This document shows positions 26,655-34,737 of a stretch of DNA of 49,887 nucleotides, piece after piece. The stretch is from assembly GCF_000332355.1 (NCBI RefSeq), contig NZ_KB235958.1, forward strand, positions 1,308,565 to 1,358,451. Reading direction: 5' to 3'. How positions within the stretch are numbered: the first letter of the stretch is position 1; each line of letters starts with the position of its first letter. Position numbers and translations under genes: made by a program. The notes beneath the pieces were generated by a model that did not search any database, was not told the origin of the DNA, and saw nothing but the letters and a program-made list of their open reading frames with translations. Source of the DNA: Baaleninema simplex PCC 7105. Its GTDB lineage: Bacteria; Cyanobacteriota; Cyanobacteriia; Cyanobacteriales; Geitlerinemataceae.

Positions 26655-28324
26655 GTCGGGGAAAAGGAAAAAAACTCAAACTCTTAGTAGTTGACGACGA
26701 AACAGATAACCTAGACTTGCTCTATCGGACGTTTCGTCGGGAATTTCAAGTTTACAAAGCCGAAAGCGCCCTCGCCGCCCTACAAGTTCTCGAAGAACAG
26801 GGCGAAATGGCCATCATCATCTCCGACCAACGGATGCCGGAGATGAACGGTACCGAATTCCTCAGTAAAACGGTCGATCGCTATCCCGATACGATTCGCA
26901 TCCTGTTGACGGGATACACCGACGTCGAAGACCTCGTCGAAGCGATCAACTCCGGACAAGTCTTCAAATACATCACCAAACCCTGGAACCCCGAAGAACT
27001 GAAAGCTGTCGTCCAGCAGGCATCAGAAACCTACAAAGTCGTCAAACAGCGCACCAACGAACTCAACCGCATCCTACGCCGCGAGTCCTTGCTCAACGCC
27101 ATCATAACGGTGGTGCGCGAGTCTCTCGACTACGAAAGTATGCTGGCCACCATCGTCGAAACCGTGGGGCGCAACTTCGAGGCCACGGGAGCGAAACTCT
27201 ATCCCGTCGAAGGAAGCAAACTTCGCAGTTCCGGAGCTGTCTCCTACAGCTCCAACGACTCCGACGAACTCGACGTTTCCCCCTACGACGAAGTCTTAGT
27301 CAAAACCGCCGTCGAACAACGGGAAAGTCAGCTCGTTCAAGACGAAGAGTCCAACACGACTCACCTCGTCGTTCCCTTGGTGTACCAACAGGATAGCCTC
27401 GCCGTCCTCGCCCTATACCAAAGCGGAAGCGATACCCAATGGGCGCCAGAAGAAGTCAAGCTGATCGAGCTGGTGGCCGAACAAGCCGCACTGGCACTCT
27501 CCCAAGCCCGCCTGTACCATCGCACCCAAGAACAGGCGCAGAAAATGCTGGCCGAACTGGACGTGGCGCGACAAATTCAGTCGAACCTGCTGCGTCAGAG
27601 TTTGCCCGAAACCGATACTGAAAAAGTACAAGCCTGTTGCTATCCCGCTCGGGGCGTCGGCGGCGACTTCTTCGAGGTCTACGTTCACCCGCAAGGGGAT
27701 TTTTGGCTAGCCTTGGGAGACGTTTCGGGGAAAGGGGTTCCCGCCGCCTTGTTTATGGCCAGTGCCATGTCCGTGCTGCGCCGAGAACTGTCCCAGGACA
27801 ACCCCCCCAATCCGGCTGAGGTCATGCAAAACCTTAACAGCAGCCTGTCCGACGACCTAATTAGCAACAACTGCTTTATTACTATGGTTTTGGCGCGGTA
27901 TACCCCGTCGACGAGACAGTTAGTGTACGCCAACGCCGGCCATATTTACCCCCTCATTTGGGCGCATCGAACAGTTGTCGAACAGGTGCAACGAGGCGAG
28001 GAGGTTACAGTCGAACCGAATTTCGTGAAAACGCGGGGGATTCCACTCGGAATTTTGCCCGTTTGGAAAGCCAAAGATGATTCGGTAACGTTGAATCCCG
28101 GCGATGTCTTTTTACTGACGAGCGACGGGATCACTGAAGCCAGCGTGACGCAAGTTGATAGTAACGGACAAGAAACCACGACGATGCTCCAACAAGAAGG
28201 ACTTTGGACACTCCTCCATCAAGAGGGTTCTCCCATCGATCTCTCTCATTTACTCGATCGCGTTCGAGGTAACACTCAAGAGCAGGAAGACGACCAAACC
28301 ATTCTCTCTCTGGAGGTTCTGTAA
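26651..28324 (+). CDS. Response regulator-GAF-SpoIIE/RsbU-type PP2C phosphatase
   Basis: 557 residues. Receiver domain 8-125: LLVVDDETDN acidic pair, phospho-acceptor Asp59 in IISDQRMPEMNG, and Lys110 in YITKPWNP. A linker helix leads into a GAF domain, about 150-295 (LLNAIITVVRESLDYESMLATIVETV, HLVVPLVYQQDSLAVLALYQ). Next a coiled segment (EQAQKMLAELDVARQIQSNLLRQ) and the PP2C/SpoIIE domain, about 325-557: GGDFFEVYVHPQGDFWLALGDVSGKGVPAALFMA (metal-binding Asp residues), NCFITMVLARY, YANAGHIYPLIW and FLLTSDGITEAS. Such proteins dephosphorylate an anti-sigma-factor antagonist on receiving a phospho-signal. The anti-sigma-type kinase gene follows three bases later. No sensor kinase is adjacent. 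Confidence 0.95.
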   Translation: MSRGKGKKLKLLVVDDETDNLDLLYRTFRREFQVYKAESALAALQVLEEQGEMAIIISDQRMPEMNGTEFLSKTVDRYPDTIRILLTGYTDVEDLVEAINSGQVFKYITKPWNPEELKAVVQQASETYKVVKQRTNELNRILRRESLLNAIITVVRESLDYESMLATIVETVGRNFEATGAKLYPVEGSKLRSSGAVSYSSNDSDELDVSPYDEVLVKTAVEQRESQLVQDEESNTTHLVVPLVYQQDSLAVLALYQSGSDTQWAPEEVKLIELVAEQAALALSQARLYHRTQEQAQKMLAELDVARQIQSNLLRQSLPETDTEKVQACCYPARGVGGDFFEVYVHPQGDFWLALGDVSGKGVPAALFMASAMSVLRRELSQDNPPNPAEVMQNLNSSLSDDLISNNCFITMVLARYTPSTRQLVYANAGHIYPLIWAHRTVVEQVQRGEEVTVEPNFVKTRGIPLGILPVWKAKDDSVTLNPGDVFLLTSDGITEASVTQVDSNGQETTTMLQQEGLWTLLHQEGSPIDLSHLLDRVRGNTQEQEDDQTILSLEVL

Positions 28325-28327
28325 TCC

Positions 28328-28768
28328 ATGAAGACGGAATTACACATTCCTAGCGAACTGAGGTTTTTAAACATCGTCGAGAACTGGCTCCTGGGGTGTT
28401 TGGAAATGGACTTGGGCGAAAGTGTAGACTGGCCGCGACAGTCGAATCGCTTGCGCTTGGTTCTCGCAGAAGCCTTTTCTAACGTCGTCCGCCACGCCCA
28501 TCGCGATCGCCCTCACCTTCCGGTTCTGGTACGCCTCGAACTTAAGGAAGAAGATATCTGTTTGGAAGTCTGGGATTACGGGCGGGGATACAACCTCGAC
28601 GAATATATGGCACCGACGCCGGAAGCGATGCAAGAAGGCGGCTACGGTTGGTTGATCATGAACCGCTTGATGGATCGCGTCGAGTACAGTTTGCAGGTGG
28701 ATATGGAAGGCCGCAACTGTCTGAAGCTAGAAGCCAACCTCGTCGATAAAAGTAAAGTCAAATCTTGA
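28328..28768 (+). CDS. Anti-sigma regulatory factor-like Ser/Thr kinase (RsbW type)
   Basis: 146 residues. GHKL/HATPase fold of the RsbW/SpoIIAB kind: N-box LRLVLAEAFSNVVRHAHRDRP, CLEVWDYGRGYNLDEYM (G1 motif DYGRG) and EGGYGWLIMNRLMDRVEY (G2). These kinases bind a sigma factor or phosphorylate a STAS-domain antagonist. It starts three bases after the phosphatase stop, so phosphatase and kinase form a partner-switching pair on one mRNA; the STAS partner is not encoded in this window. Confidence 0.92.
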   Translation: MKTELHIPSELRFLNIVENWLLGCLEMDLGESVDWPRQSNRLRLVLAEAFSNVVRHAHRDRPHLPVLVRLELKEEDICLEVWDYGRGYNLDEYMAPTPEAMQEGGYGWLIMNRLMDRVEYSLQVDMEGRNCLKLEANLVDKSKVKS

Positions 28769-29070
28769 GACTCATCGGGCTATAGCCGCGATAATTCTCG
28801 GGCTATAGAGGAGCCGGAGCTTAACCATTTCCCTGTGGAAAGCCTAGCCTCTCGCCAAGTCTCGCAGGTGTATCCCACTTCAGTTTTTTCGGGTCTATCC
28901 CCAACGCACCCAGCCGCGAAAGTGCTACGCACCGCTTCCGCGAACGGCGCTCCACACCGGGGACAAATTTCAATTCTCTGGCTTCGTTAAAGGGGAGTCA
29001 GACGAACTCGAACATCCTGTTAGGTGAAGCTAACTCAATCCTTTTCCGATAAGCTGGATTTCAAGAAGTC

Positions 29071-29161
29071 GGTAGTGATGAGGAGTAATGCTACTTGGAT
29101 TCTTAAATCCTTTCCACGGGAGGATTTGAGCTGATCGGCATCATTAGAGTGCAGCACTACC
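29071..29161 (+). mobile_element. GGTAGTG-family 91-base element, copy 1
   Basis: Ends GGTAGTGATGAGGAGTAATG and, inverted, GGTAGTGCTGCACTCTAATG: an imperfect terminal repeat of about 20 bases with identical first seven. A second copy of exactly the same length, inverted, is at 49667-49757. Both contain GGATTCTTAAATCC. No ORF; clear target duplication not found. Confidence 0.7.
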
Positions 29162-29488
29162 GATACCGAGATGGGGTGACTGGGTTGAAAGTGACATTTT
29201 GTCACCTTTATAAAGTTTCTTAAAATCGGGAGTTCGATCGCGCGAACCATACCCGATCTTGCCGAAAATTCGGGTAAATTGTTTTACCGTCCTGTCCTAT
29301 CGAAGATATAAATTTAATAAAAAAGAGTCGAAAATTCACAAAAACTTAAAAGAAAGACGATTTAATAATGATATATTTTGGGTATAGTGCGATGTTCGAT
29401 CGCATTGAATAAAAAAAGCGTTAGCGAATTTAGCTTGTCACACTCTCGTTCGATATTGATTTCGATTTCAGATGATATCGAGAAAGTT

Positions 29489-29609
29489 GGGTCTTCGGAG
29501 TTTGTGGTTATAAATGTATACCATAATACAAAAAATTGAGAATTCGAGAGCCAAAACCCTTGAAATCTCGTGAAGTTAGTTTTTCTGTCACCCTAAACTC
29601 CGAAGAGCC
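29489..29609 (+). mobile_element. ISL3-derived MITE with 8-base target duplication
   Basis: 121 bases ending GGGTCTTCGGAGTTTGTGG (left) and, inverted, GGCTCTTCGGAGTTTAGGG (right). An exact 8-base duplication AGAAAGTT flanks it (29481-29488 and 29610-29617); 8 bases is the usual target duplication of ISL3 elements. The left end equals that of the ISL3-type element at 49397, which could be the source of transposase. No coding capacity. Confidence 0.85.
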
Positions 29610-29645
29610 AGAAAGTTTAAGCTGTCATCCGATTTTTTTCGGACA

Positions 29646-29774
29646 TATAGAAGTCCCAAATGAATCGTCAAAAAGTAAAACACCAGAAAAAATCTGATTC
29701 CCCGTTCCCCGTTCCCCGTTCCCGATTTCCTTTTCGTCTCAATTTTGTTACACAACTGATTTAGGGTTGCTATA
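29646..29774 (-). mobile_element. TATAGCA-family MITE, copy 3
   Basis: Left TATAGAAGTCCCAAATG, right (inverted) TATAGCAACCCTAAATCAGT. It is nearly identical to 12584-12705 but has extra TTCCCCG-type heptamer units at about 29699-29727, indicating slippage. Confidence 0.75.
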
Positions 29775-30012
29775 TTTTCCCAATTTAAGAGTCGAACGGT
29801 CTGTTAATGTCAACTCACTTAAGAAAGCTCGCGACCGAATTCAAACTCACTTTTAATTCATAAAAACGCGATCGCCACTCGAGCGCTCCCCGATCGCATC
29901 AAAAGATTGTTTCCCCGCAAAGCTCGAGAGTTTGTGAATTCGGAAAGTATTCAGAGTATTGGAACCCGAAGTCTCGCCCGATCGTTCCTCGAACTCACAA
30001 TCAGCTCGACCC

Positions 30013-31518
30013 ATGAATAGCAAACTCACCCCCGATCGACCCCCAACTGATTTAGCCGACGATCGCCTCCTCAACCCCAGGCTCAGGCGTTGGAGCGTCT
30101 CGTTCGCCGTCACTACCGCGATCGCGATCGCCCTTCCCCAACCGGCACGATCGGTCTCGTTTCATTTCGACTACGCCCCCGACACCACCCTCGACCAAAT
30201 GCTCGGCTTTGAAACGGCCGCAGCCCTGTGGTCGGACTACCTAGACGACGACGTAACCGTCAACTTGTATATCGACATCGTCGATACACTACCGAACCAG
30301 GTCATCGGCGGAGCGTTACCGGGAATCCGTGCCAACCAACGTTACGAAACCTGGCGAGAACAGCTCGAACTCGACGCCACGACTGCTGACGACGCTCTGG
30401 CGATCGCCAACCAGCAAGACGACGACGACAAATTTACCGCTTTAGTCAACGGTCACAAAGTCGATAACAACGAATATATGAAGATGACCCGTGCCAACGC
30501 CAAGGCATTGGGAATGCTCGACGGCAACGCCAGCGATCTAGACGGCTACATCCTGATGAGTGACTTGAGCAATACCAAACAGTACGACTGGAACTACGAT
30601 TACTTTAGCGACATCGTTCCGAAGAAAACCATCGACTTCGCGAGCGTGGCGATTCACGAAATCGGTCACGTCTTGGGGTTTGTCAGTGGCGTTGATAAGC
30701 CTGGGTGGTTAACTCAAACAAATTTACACTCTTACGATAACGATACCTATTACGATACCCTCATTGGCAATCTCAACCACGCCACGCCGTTAGATATGTT
30801 TCGCTACTCCAATAAAAGCTTGGAGATCAGTGGCAGTGACGACGTTTGGATCGATATGTCTGTAGGCAGGAATCCCTTCTTTTCTGTCGAAGGCAACCAA
30901 GCCTTATGGACAAAACACAAAGATCGCACGTACTTTTCAACGGGCAAAAATGGCTTGTTGGGAGGAGACGGCGCTCAAGCAAGTCACTGGAAATCCCATC
31001 CCAACAAGCCCATTGGCATTATGGATCCGTACCTCAAAGCCGGACAGCGACGAGAAATTTCAGAAGTTGACTTGCTGGCCTTCGACGCGATCGGTTGGGA
31101 TCGCACTGCTGGCGGTACCGATCTCGCGACCCTGTACGCCCGAGCCGAACAGAACCTCGCCGATCGCCTGGGAATCGAGGTGGGCGACCTCTCCGACGAC
31201 ATCGCTCGAACCCTGACTACATTTGAAGATGCAGACGACAACGGCATCGACGATCGCGTCGAGAAAATGGTCGTCGATAGCGAAATCTACGAATGGGGAG
31301 GTGGCGGAAGCGGTGGCGGAAGCGGTGGCGGTGGTTCTTGGCAAGAATTTCTCGAACAAGAACTCTCAGCGCAAACGATCGGCACGGCTAGCACATCGAC
31401 CTCCGTTCCCGAACCGAGTTTCCTGTGGGGTTTGGGGTTGCTGGGAATCCATGTCGGACTCAAACGGTCGGCTCGAGAGGGAAAACGTCCGAACCGACGA
31501 GTACAACAAGTACAATAA
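30013..31518 (+). CDS. Exported zinc metalloprotease with PEP-CTERM anchor
   Basis: 501 residues from ATG 30013; an in-frame TTG at 29959 is possible but unneeded. A basic N-region is followed by the hydrophobic signal VSFAVTTAIAIALPQPARS. Zinc site HEIGHVLGF (His215, Glu216, His219), with LSNTKQYDWNYDYFSD just upstream, in the layout of the NF038122-type metalloproteases. A Gly/Ser linker (EWGGGGSGGGSGGGGSW) precedes the PEP-CTERM sorting signal VPEPSFLWGLGLLGIHVGLK plus a basic end, which is cut by an exosortase in organisms that make extracellular polysaccharide. So the enzyme should end up outside or at the cell surface. It stands first in a same-strand run of exported proteins, 96 bases ahead of the adhesin. 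Confidence 0.88.
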   Translation: MNSKLTPDRPPTDLADDRLLNPRLRRWSVSFAVTTAIAIALPQPARSVSFHFDYAPDTTLDQMLGFETAAALWSDYLDDDVTVNLYIDIVDTLPNQVIGGALPGIRANQRYETWREQLELDATTADDALAIANQQDDDDKFTALVNGHKVDNNEYMKMTRANAKALGMLDGNASDLDGYILMSDLSNTKQYDWNYDYFSDIVPKKTIDFASVAIHEIGHVLGFVSGVDKPGWLTQTNLHSYDNDTYYDTLIGNLNHATPLDMFRYSNKSLEISGSDDVWIDMSVGRNPFFSVEGNQALWTKHKDRTYFSTGKNGLLGGDGAQASHWKSHPNKPIGIMDPYLKAGQRREISEVDLLAFDAIGWDRTAGGTDLATLYARAEQNLADRLGIEVGDLSDDIARTLTTFEDADDNGIDDRVEKMVVDSEIYEWGGGGSGGGSGGGGSWQEFLEQELSAQTIGTASTSTSVPEPSFLWGLGLLGIHVGLKRSAREGKRPNRRVQQVQ

Positions 31519-31614
31519 ATGCATCCATTGGCGATCGCAGCGAGATGTAGAGTCGCTCCTCTCTCCTCAGCTCGGACAACTCGTCTACCTTCTCAGGGGA
31601 AGTTCACAGGTTGC

Positions 31615-34600
31615 ATGAAACCCCAAACCCAGTTTTACCCAACCCAGGTCAGACCCAGTGTCATTGTTGCCATCGCAACAACCGCAAGCCTTTTCGCGAC
31701 TCTACCGAACCAGACTGCGGCTCAAATTGTCCCCGATACCACGCTGCCCCAAAATTCGAGGGTGACTGTCAACGGTAACACCCTCGACATTAACGGAGGC
31801 ACGATCGCCGGAGACAACTTATTTCACAGCTTCGAGCAGTTTTCCGTTCCTACAGGGTCGGAAGCCGTTTTCAACAACAGCCTCGCCGTCGAAAACATCA
31901 TTAGTCGCGTAACCGGAGGACGAGTCTCCAGCATCGACGGTTTAATTCGTGCCAACGGCCGCGCCAATCTCTTTTTACTCAATCCCAACGGCATTCTGTT
32001 CGGGCCGAACGCGGCCTTAAACATCGGCGGTTCGTTTGTCGGGAGTACCGCAGAGAGCCTTCACTTCAGCGACGGTCGCACCTTCGACACCACCGCACCT
32101 CAGACGAACTCTTCCCTGCTCAGCGTCAGCGTTCCCTTGGGCTTGCAATACGGCGCAAATCCCGGCCAGATCGACGTTCGGGGTTCGGGAAACAACGTCT
32201 TTTTAGACGGGCCGTTCGTCATTCGCGTTTTTCGACCGGACGGACTTCGCGTCGCCGACGGTCAGACCCTAGCATTGCTCGGGGGTAACGTGGCGATCGC
32301 CGGGGGAAACCTCACCGCCGCAGACGGACGCATCGAACTCGGCAGTCTCGGCGGCGAGAGCTTTATCGAACTCGTCGCGACGAATCCCGGTTTTCGCGTG
32401 AAGTACGACGGCATCAGTCAATTTCAAGATATCGCCTTGTCCGAAGCCGCCTCCGTCGAAACTAGTGGCAACAGCGGCGGCGCGATCGCCGTTCGGGGAC
32501 GTCGCATTACCCTCACCGACGGTTCGACTCTGCTTGCCGATACCTTGGGCAACGGCGACGGAGGCACGTTACAAATAACTGCCTCGGAGTCCCTCGAACT
32601 CCGGGGAACCTCGCGCTTTACCCCACCGCCGACCGAAACAGAAACCTTTCCCGAATTCTTCTTTTCAACCCGATTATCTACAGACGTGGGGCGATTCCCC
32701 GACTCCACCGGCCGGGGGGGGACGGTAGCGATCGAAACCGATCGCTTGGTCGTGGCGGACGGAGCGCAAATTTCGAGCGGGACGTTTAGCGCGGGAAATG
32801 CCGGTCAGTTAAAGGTAACGGCTCGAGACATCCTTCTCAGCGGTGGCGCTAGAGGTATCGGACCGAGCGGTCTGTTCGTTCCCGTAGCACCAGAAGCCTC
32901 GGGAAACGGGGGAACCCTTATCGTCGAAACCCACCGGCTACAGATCGACAACGGAGCGCGGATTTTAGGCAGTACCTTCGGCTTGGGAGATGCCGGAACA
33001 GTCACCCTGCAAGCGGACGAAATCAATCTCGAGGGAACCTCCCCGAGCGGAAGTTCGAGCGGCGCGTTCGTCAACGTCGAAGAGGGTGCAGAGGGAAACG
33101 GAGGCAACATCACGGTCGAGACCGATCGCTTGCGAGTTGCCGATGGCGCTCAGATCGCAACGCTGACCTTTGGCGACGGTAATGCGGGAACCATCACCGC
33201 GATCGCGCCAGAGATAGAGTTGAACGAGACTTCGGCAGACGGTCGGTTGCCGAGCGGTTTGTTAACGAACGTCGAACCCGGTGCCTCCGGCCGGGGGGGC
33301 AATATCATCGTCGAAGCCGATCGCTTGTACGTGACGAATGGCGCGCAAATTGCAGCGACGACCCGCAGCTCGGGTAATGCCGGAACCGTACTCGTGACGG
33401 CAGGCGACATCGCATTGAGTCGCACGTCGGCAGACGGTCGGTTGCCGAGCGGCTTGTTTTCCAACGTGGCGGCCGAGGCAACGGGAAACGGCGGCAACAT
33501 CATCGTCGAAGCCGATCGCCTACGCGTGACCGATGGCGCTCAGATCGCGACGCTGACCTTTGGGGTAGGCAATGCGGGAGAACTGGCGGTTCGGGCAACG
33601 AATACGGAACTGGTGGGAACGTCCCCGAACGGATTTCCCAGTAGCTTTTTAGCCGCCGTCGAGGGAGGCGCAACGGGTGACGGCGGTAACTTACGCGTTG
33701 AGAGCGATCGCCTGCGGCTCGTCGGTGGCGCTCAAATTGCCGTCAGTACCGAAGATGTCGGAAATTCAGGAACCTTGACCGTTCGCGCGAACGAAATCGA
33801 AGCGATCGGGACTTCAGAATTCGGTCGCAGCGGTTTTTTTGCCAGCGCGATCGCCGGAACGGGAAACGGCGGCAACCTGAACGTGACAGCCGACTCACTA
33901 CGACTGGCAGAGGGGGCGATCGTCAGCGCCAGTAACTTCCAAAGCCAAAACCTCGCGCCCCCCGGACGCGGTGCGGCGGGAAACGTTCGCATCGATGCCC
34001 CCAACCTACGCTTGCAAGATGGAGCCGTAATTACGGCCGAAGCCAACGCAGGCGATCGCGGCAATATTTTCATTCAGTCGGAAGACTTGCGGATGCGTCG
34101 GAACAGTCAAATGACCACGAATGCCCGAGGAACCGCCACGGGAGGCAACATCGAAATCGAGACGAACACCCTCGTCGCGTTAGACAACAGCGATATCACC
34201 GCCAACGCGATCGCCAATTTCGGAGGACGGGTCGCAATCCGTGCCGATGCGATCTTCGGCATCGAGTTTCGGGACTCCCAAACCTCCGAGAGCGACATCA
34301 CCGCCAGCTCGGAACTCGGCCCGGCCTTCAGCGGCATCGTCCAAATCAAAACCCCCGATGCCGACACCACAGTTGGATTAGTTCAGCTTCCCGACTCCGT
34401 CGTAGACGTTAACAACTTAATTGCTCGACGCTGTCCGATCGATCGCGGCAGCGAATTTCACGTGACCGGGCGCGGAGGGTTACCGCCCGCCCCACAAGAC
34501 GGGATTTCGACCGATCTCGGTTGGCAAGATTGGCGAGATTTAGAACGACTCAGCCAACAGCTCGATCCTCGGGAAACCGAACCCGGACGCCCCCTCGACG

Positions 34601-34737
34601 CGTCGGAAATCGAACCCCTCATCGAAGCTACCGGTAGCATCACGACCGCCGACGGCACTGTGATGCTCGTGGCCGATCCCCCGTCCTCTCCCTCTCCACG
34701 CTTTGGGTCGAGTCCCCAATCCTGCTATGTTCGGTAA
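31615..34737 (+). CDS. Filamentous-haemagglutinin-type exoprotein (TpsA-like, S-layer family)
   Basis: 1040 residues from ATG 31615; the frame opens earlier at 31519 but the signal peptide (PSVIVAIATTASLFATLPNQTAAQ) favours this start. Residues about 40-165 are the TPS secretion domain: NGNTLDINGGTIAGDNLFHSF, SRVTGGRVSSIDG, LFLLNPNGILFGPNAAL with the NPNG motif. The rest is a beta-helix built from recurring units of about 40-75 residues with the pattern GGNI-VE-DRLRV-DGAQIATLTFG-GNAG, seen at least six times. The C-terminal part has a conserved Cys (ARRCPIDRGSEF), as in cyanobacterial members. These proteins are secreted through an Omp85-type TpsB partner, which is not in this window. Its last 11 bases overlap the CHAT gene. 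Confidence 0.93.
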   Translation: MKPQTQFYPTQVRPSVIVAIATTASLFATLPNQTAAQIVPDTTLPQNSRVTVNGNTLDINGGTIAGDNLFHSFEQFSVPTGSEAVFNNSLAVENIISRVTGGRVSSIDGLIRANGRANLFLLNPNGILFGPNAALNIGGSFVGSTAESLHFSDGRTFDTTAPQTNSSLLSVSVPLGLQYGANPGQIDVRGSGNNVFLDGPFVIRVFRPDGLRVADGQTLALLGGNVAIAGGNLTAADGRIELGSLGGESFIELVATNPGFRVKYDGISQFQDIALSEAASVETSGNSGGAIAVRGRRITLTDGSTLLADTLGNGDGGTLQITASESLELRGTSRFTPPPTETETFPEFFFSTRLSTDVGRFPDSTGRGGTVAIETDRLVVADGAQISSGTFSAGNAGQLKVTARDILLSGGARGIGPSGLFVPVAPEASGNGGTLIVETHRLQIDNGARILGSTFGLGDAGTVTLQADEINLEGTSPSGSSSGAFVNVEEGAEGNGGNITVETDRLRVADGAQIATLTFGDGNAGTITAIAPEIELNETSADGRLPSGLLTNVEPGASGRGGNIIVEADRLYVTNGAQIAATTRSSGNAGTVLVTAGDIALSRTSADGRLPSGLFSNVAAEATGNGGNIIVEADRLRVTDGAQIATLTFGVGNAGELAVRATNTELVGTSPNGFPSSFLAAVEGGATGDGGNLRVESDRLRLVGGAQIAVSTEDVGNSGTLTVRANEIEAIGTSEFGRSGFFASAIAGTGNGGNLNVTADSLRLAEGAIVSASNFQSQNLAPPGRGAAGNVRIDAPNLRLQDGAVITAEANAGDRGNIFIQSEDLRMRRNSQMTTNARGTATGGNIEIETNTLVALDNSDITANAIANFGGRVAIRADAIFGIEFRDSQTSESDITASSELGPAFSGIVQIKTPDADTTVGLVQLPDSVVDVNNLIARRCPIDRGSEFHVTGRGGLPPAPQDGISTDLGWQDWRDLERLSQQLDPRETEPGRPLDASEIEPLIEATGSITTADGTVMLVADPPSSPSPRFGSSPQSCYVR

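Larger units (their letters stand above)
28769..30012. other. Long intergenic region with three small elements
   Basis: 1.2 kb without a supported gene. It carries a 91-base element (29071-29161), an ISL3-derived MITE (29489-29609) and a TATAGCA-family MITE (29646-29774). On the reverse strand about 28821-28992 an open stretch reads LSRLGALGIDPKKLKWDTPA before a stop; it looks like the tail of a lost coding sequence, perhaps from a mobile element, but I cannot name it. Two CGGGCTATAG repeats lie at about 28777-28808. Confidence 0.5.

Noticed and set aside
29699-29730. Tandem CCCGTTC heptamers as a possible CRISPR
   Set aside because: Units are 7 bases without spacers and lie inside a MITE.
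32300-34300. Repeats within the adhesin as separate DNA repeats
   Set aside because: They keep the reading frame and encode beta-helix turns, so they are protein repeats rather than mobile DNA.
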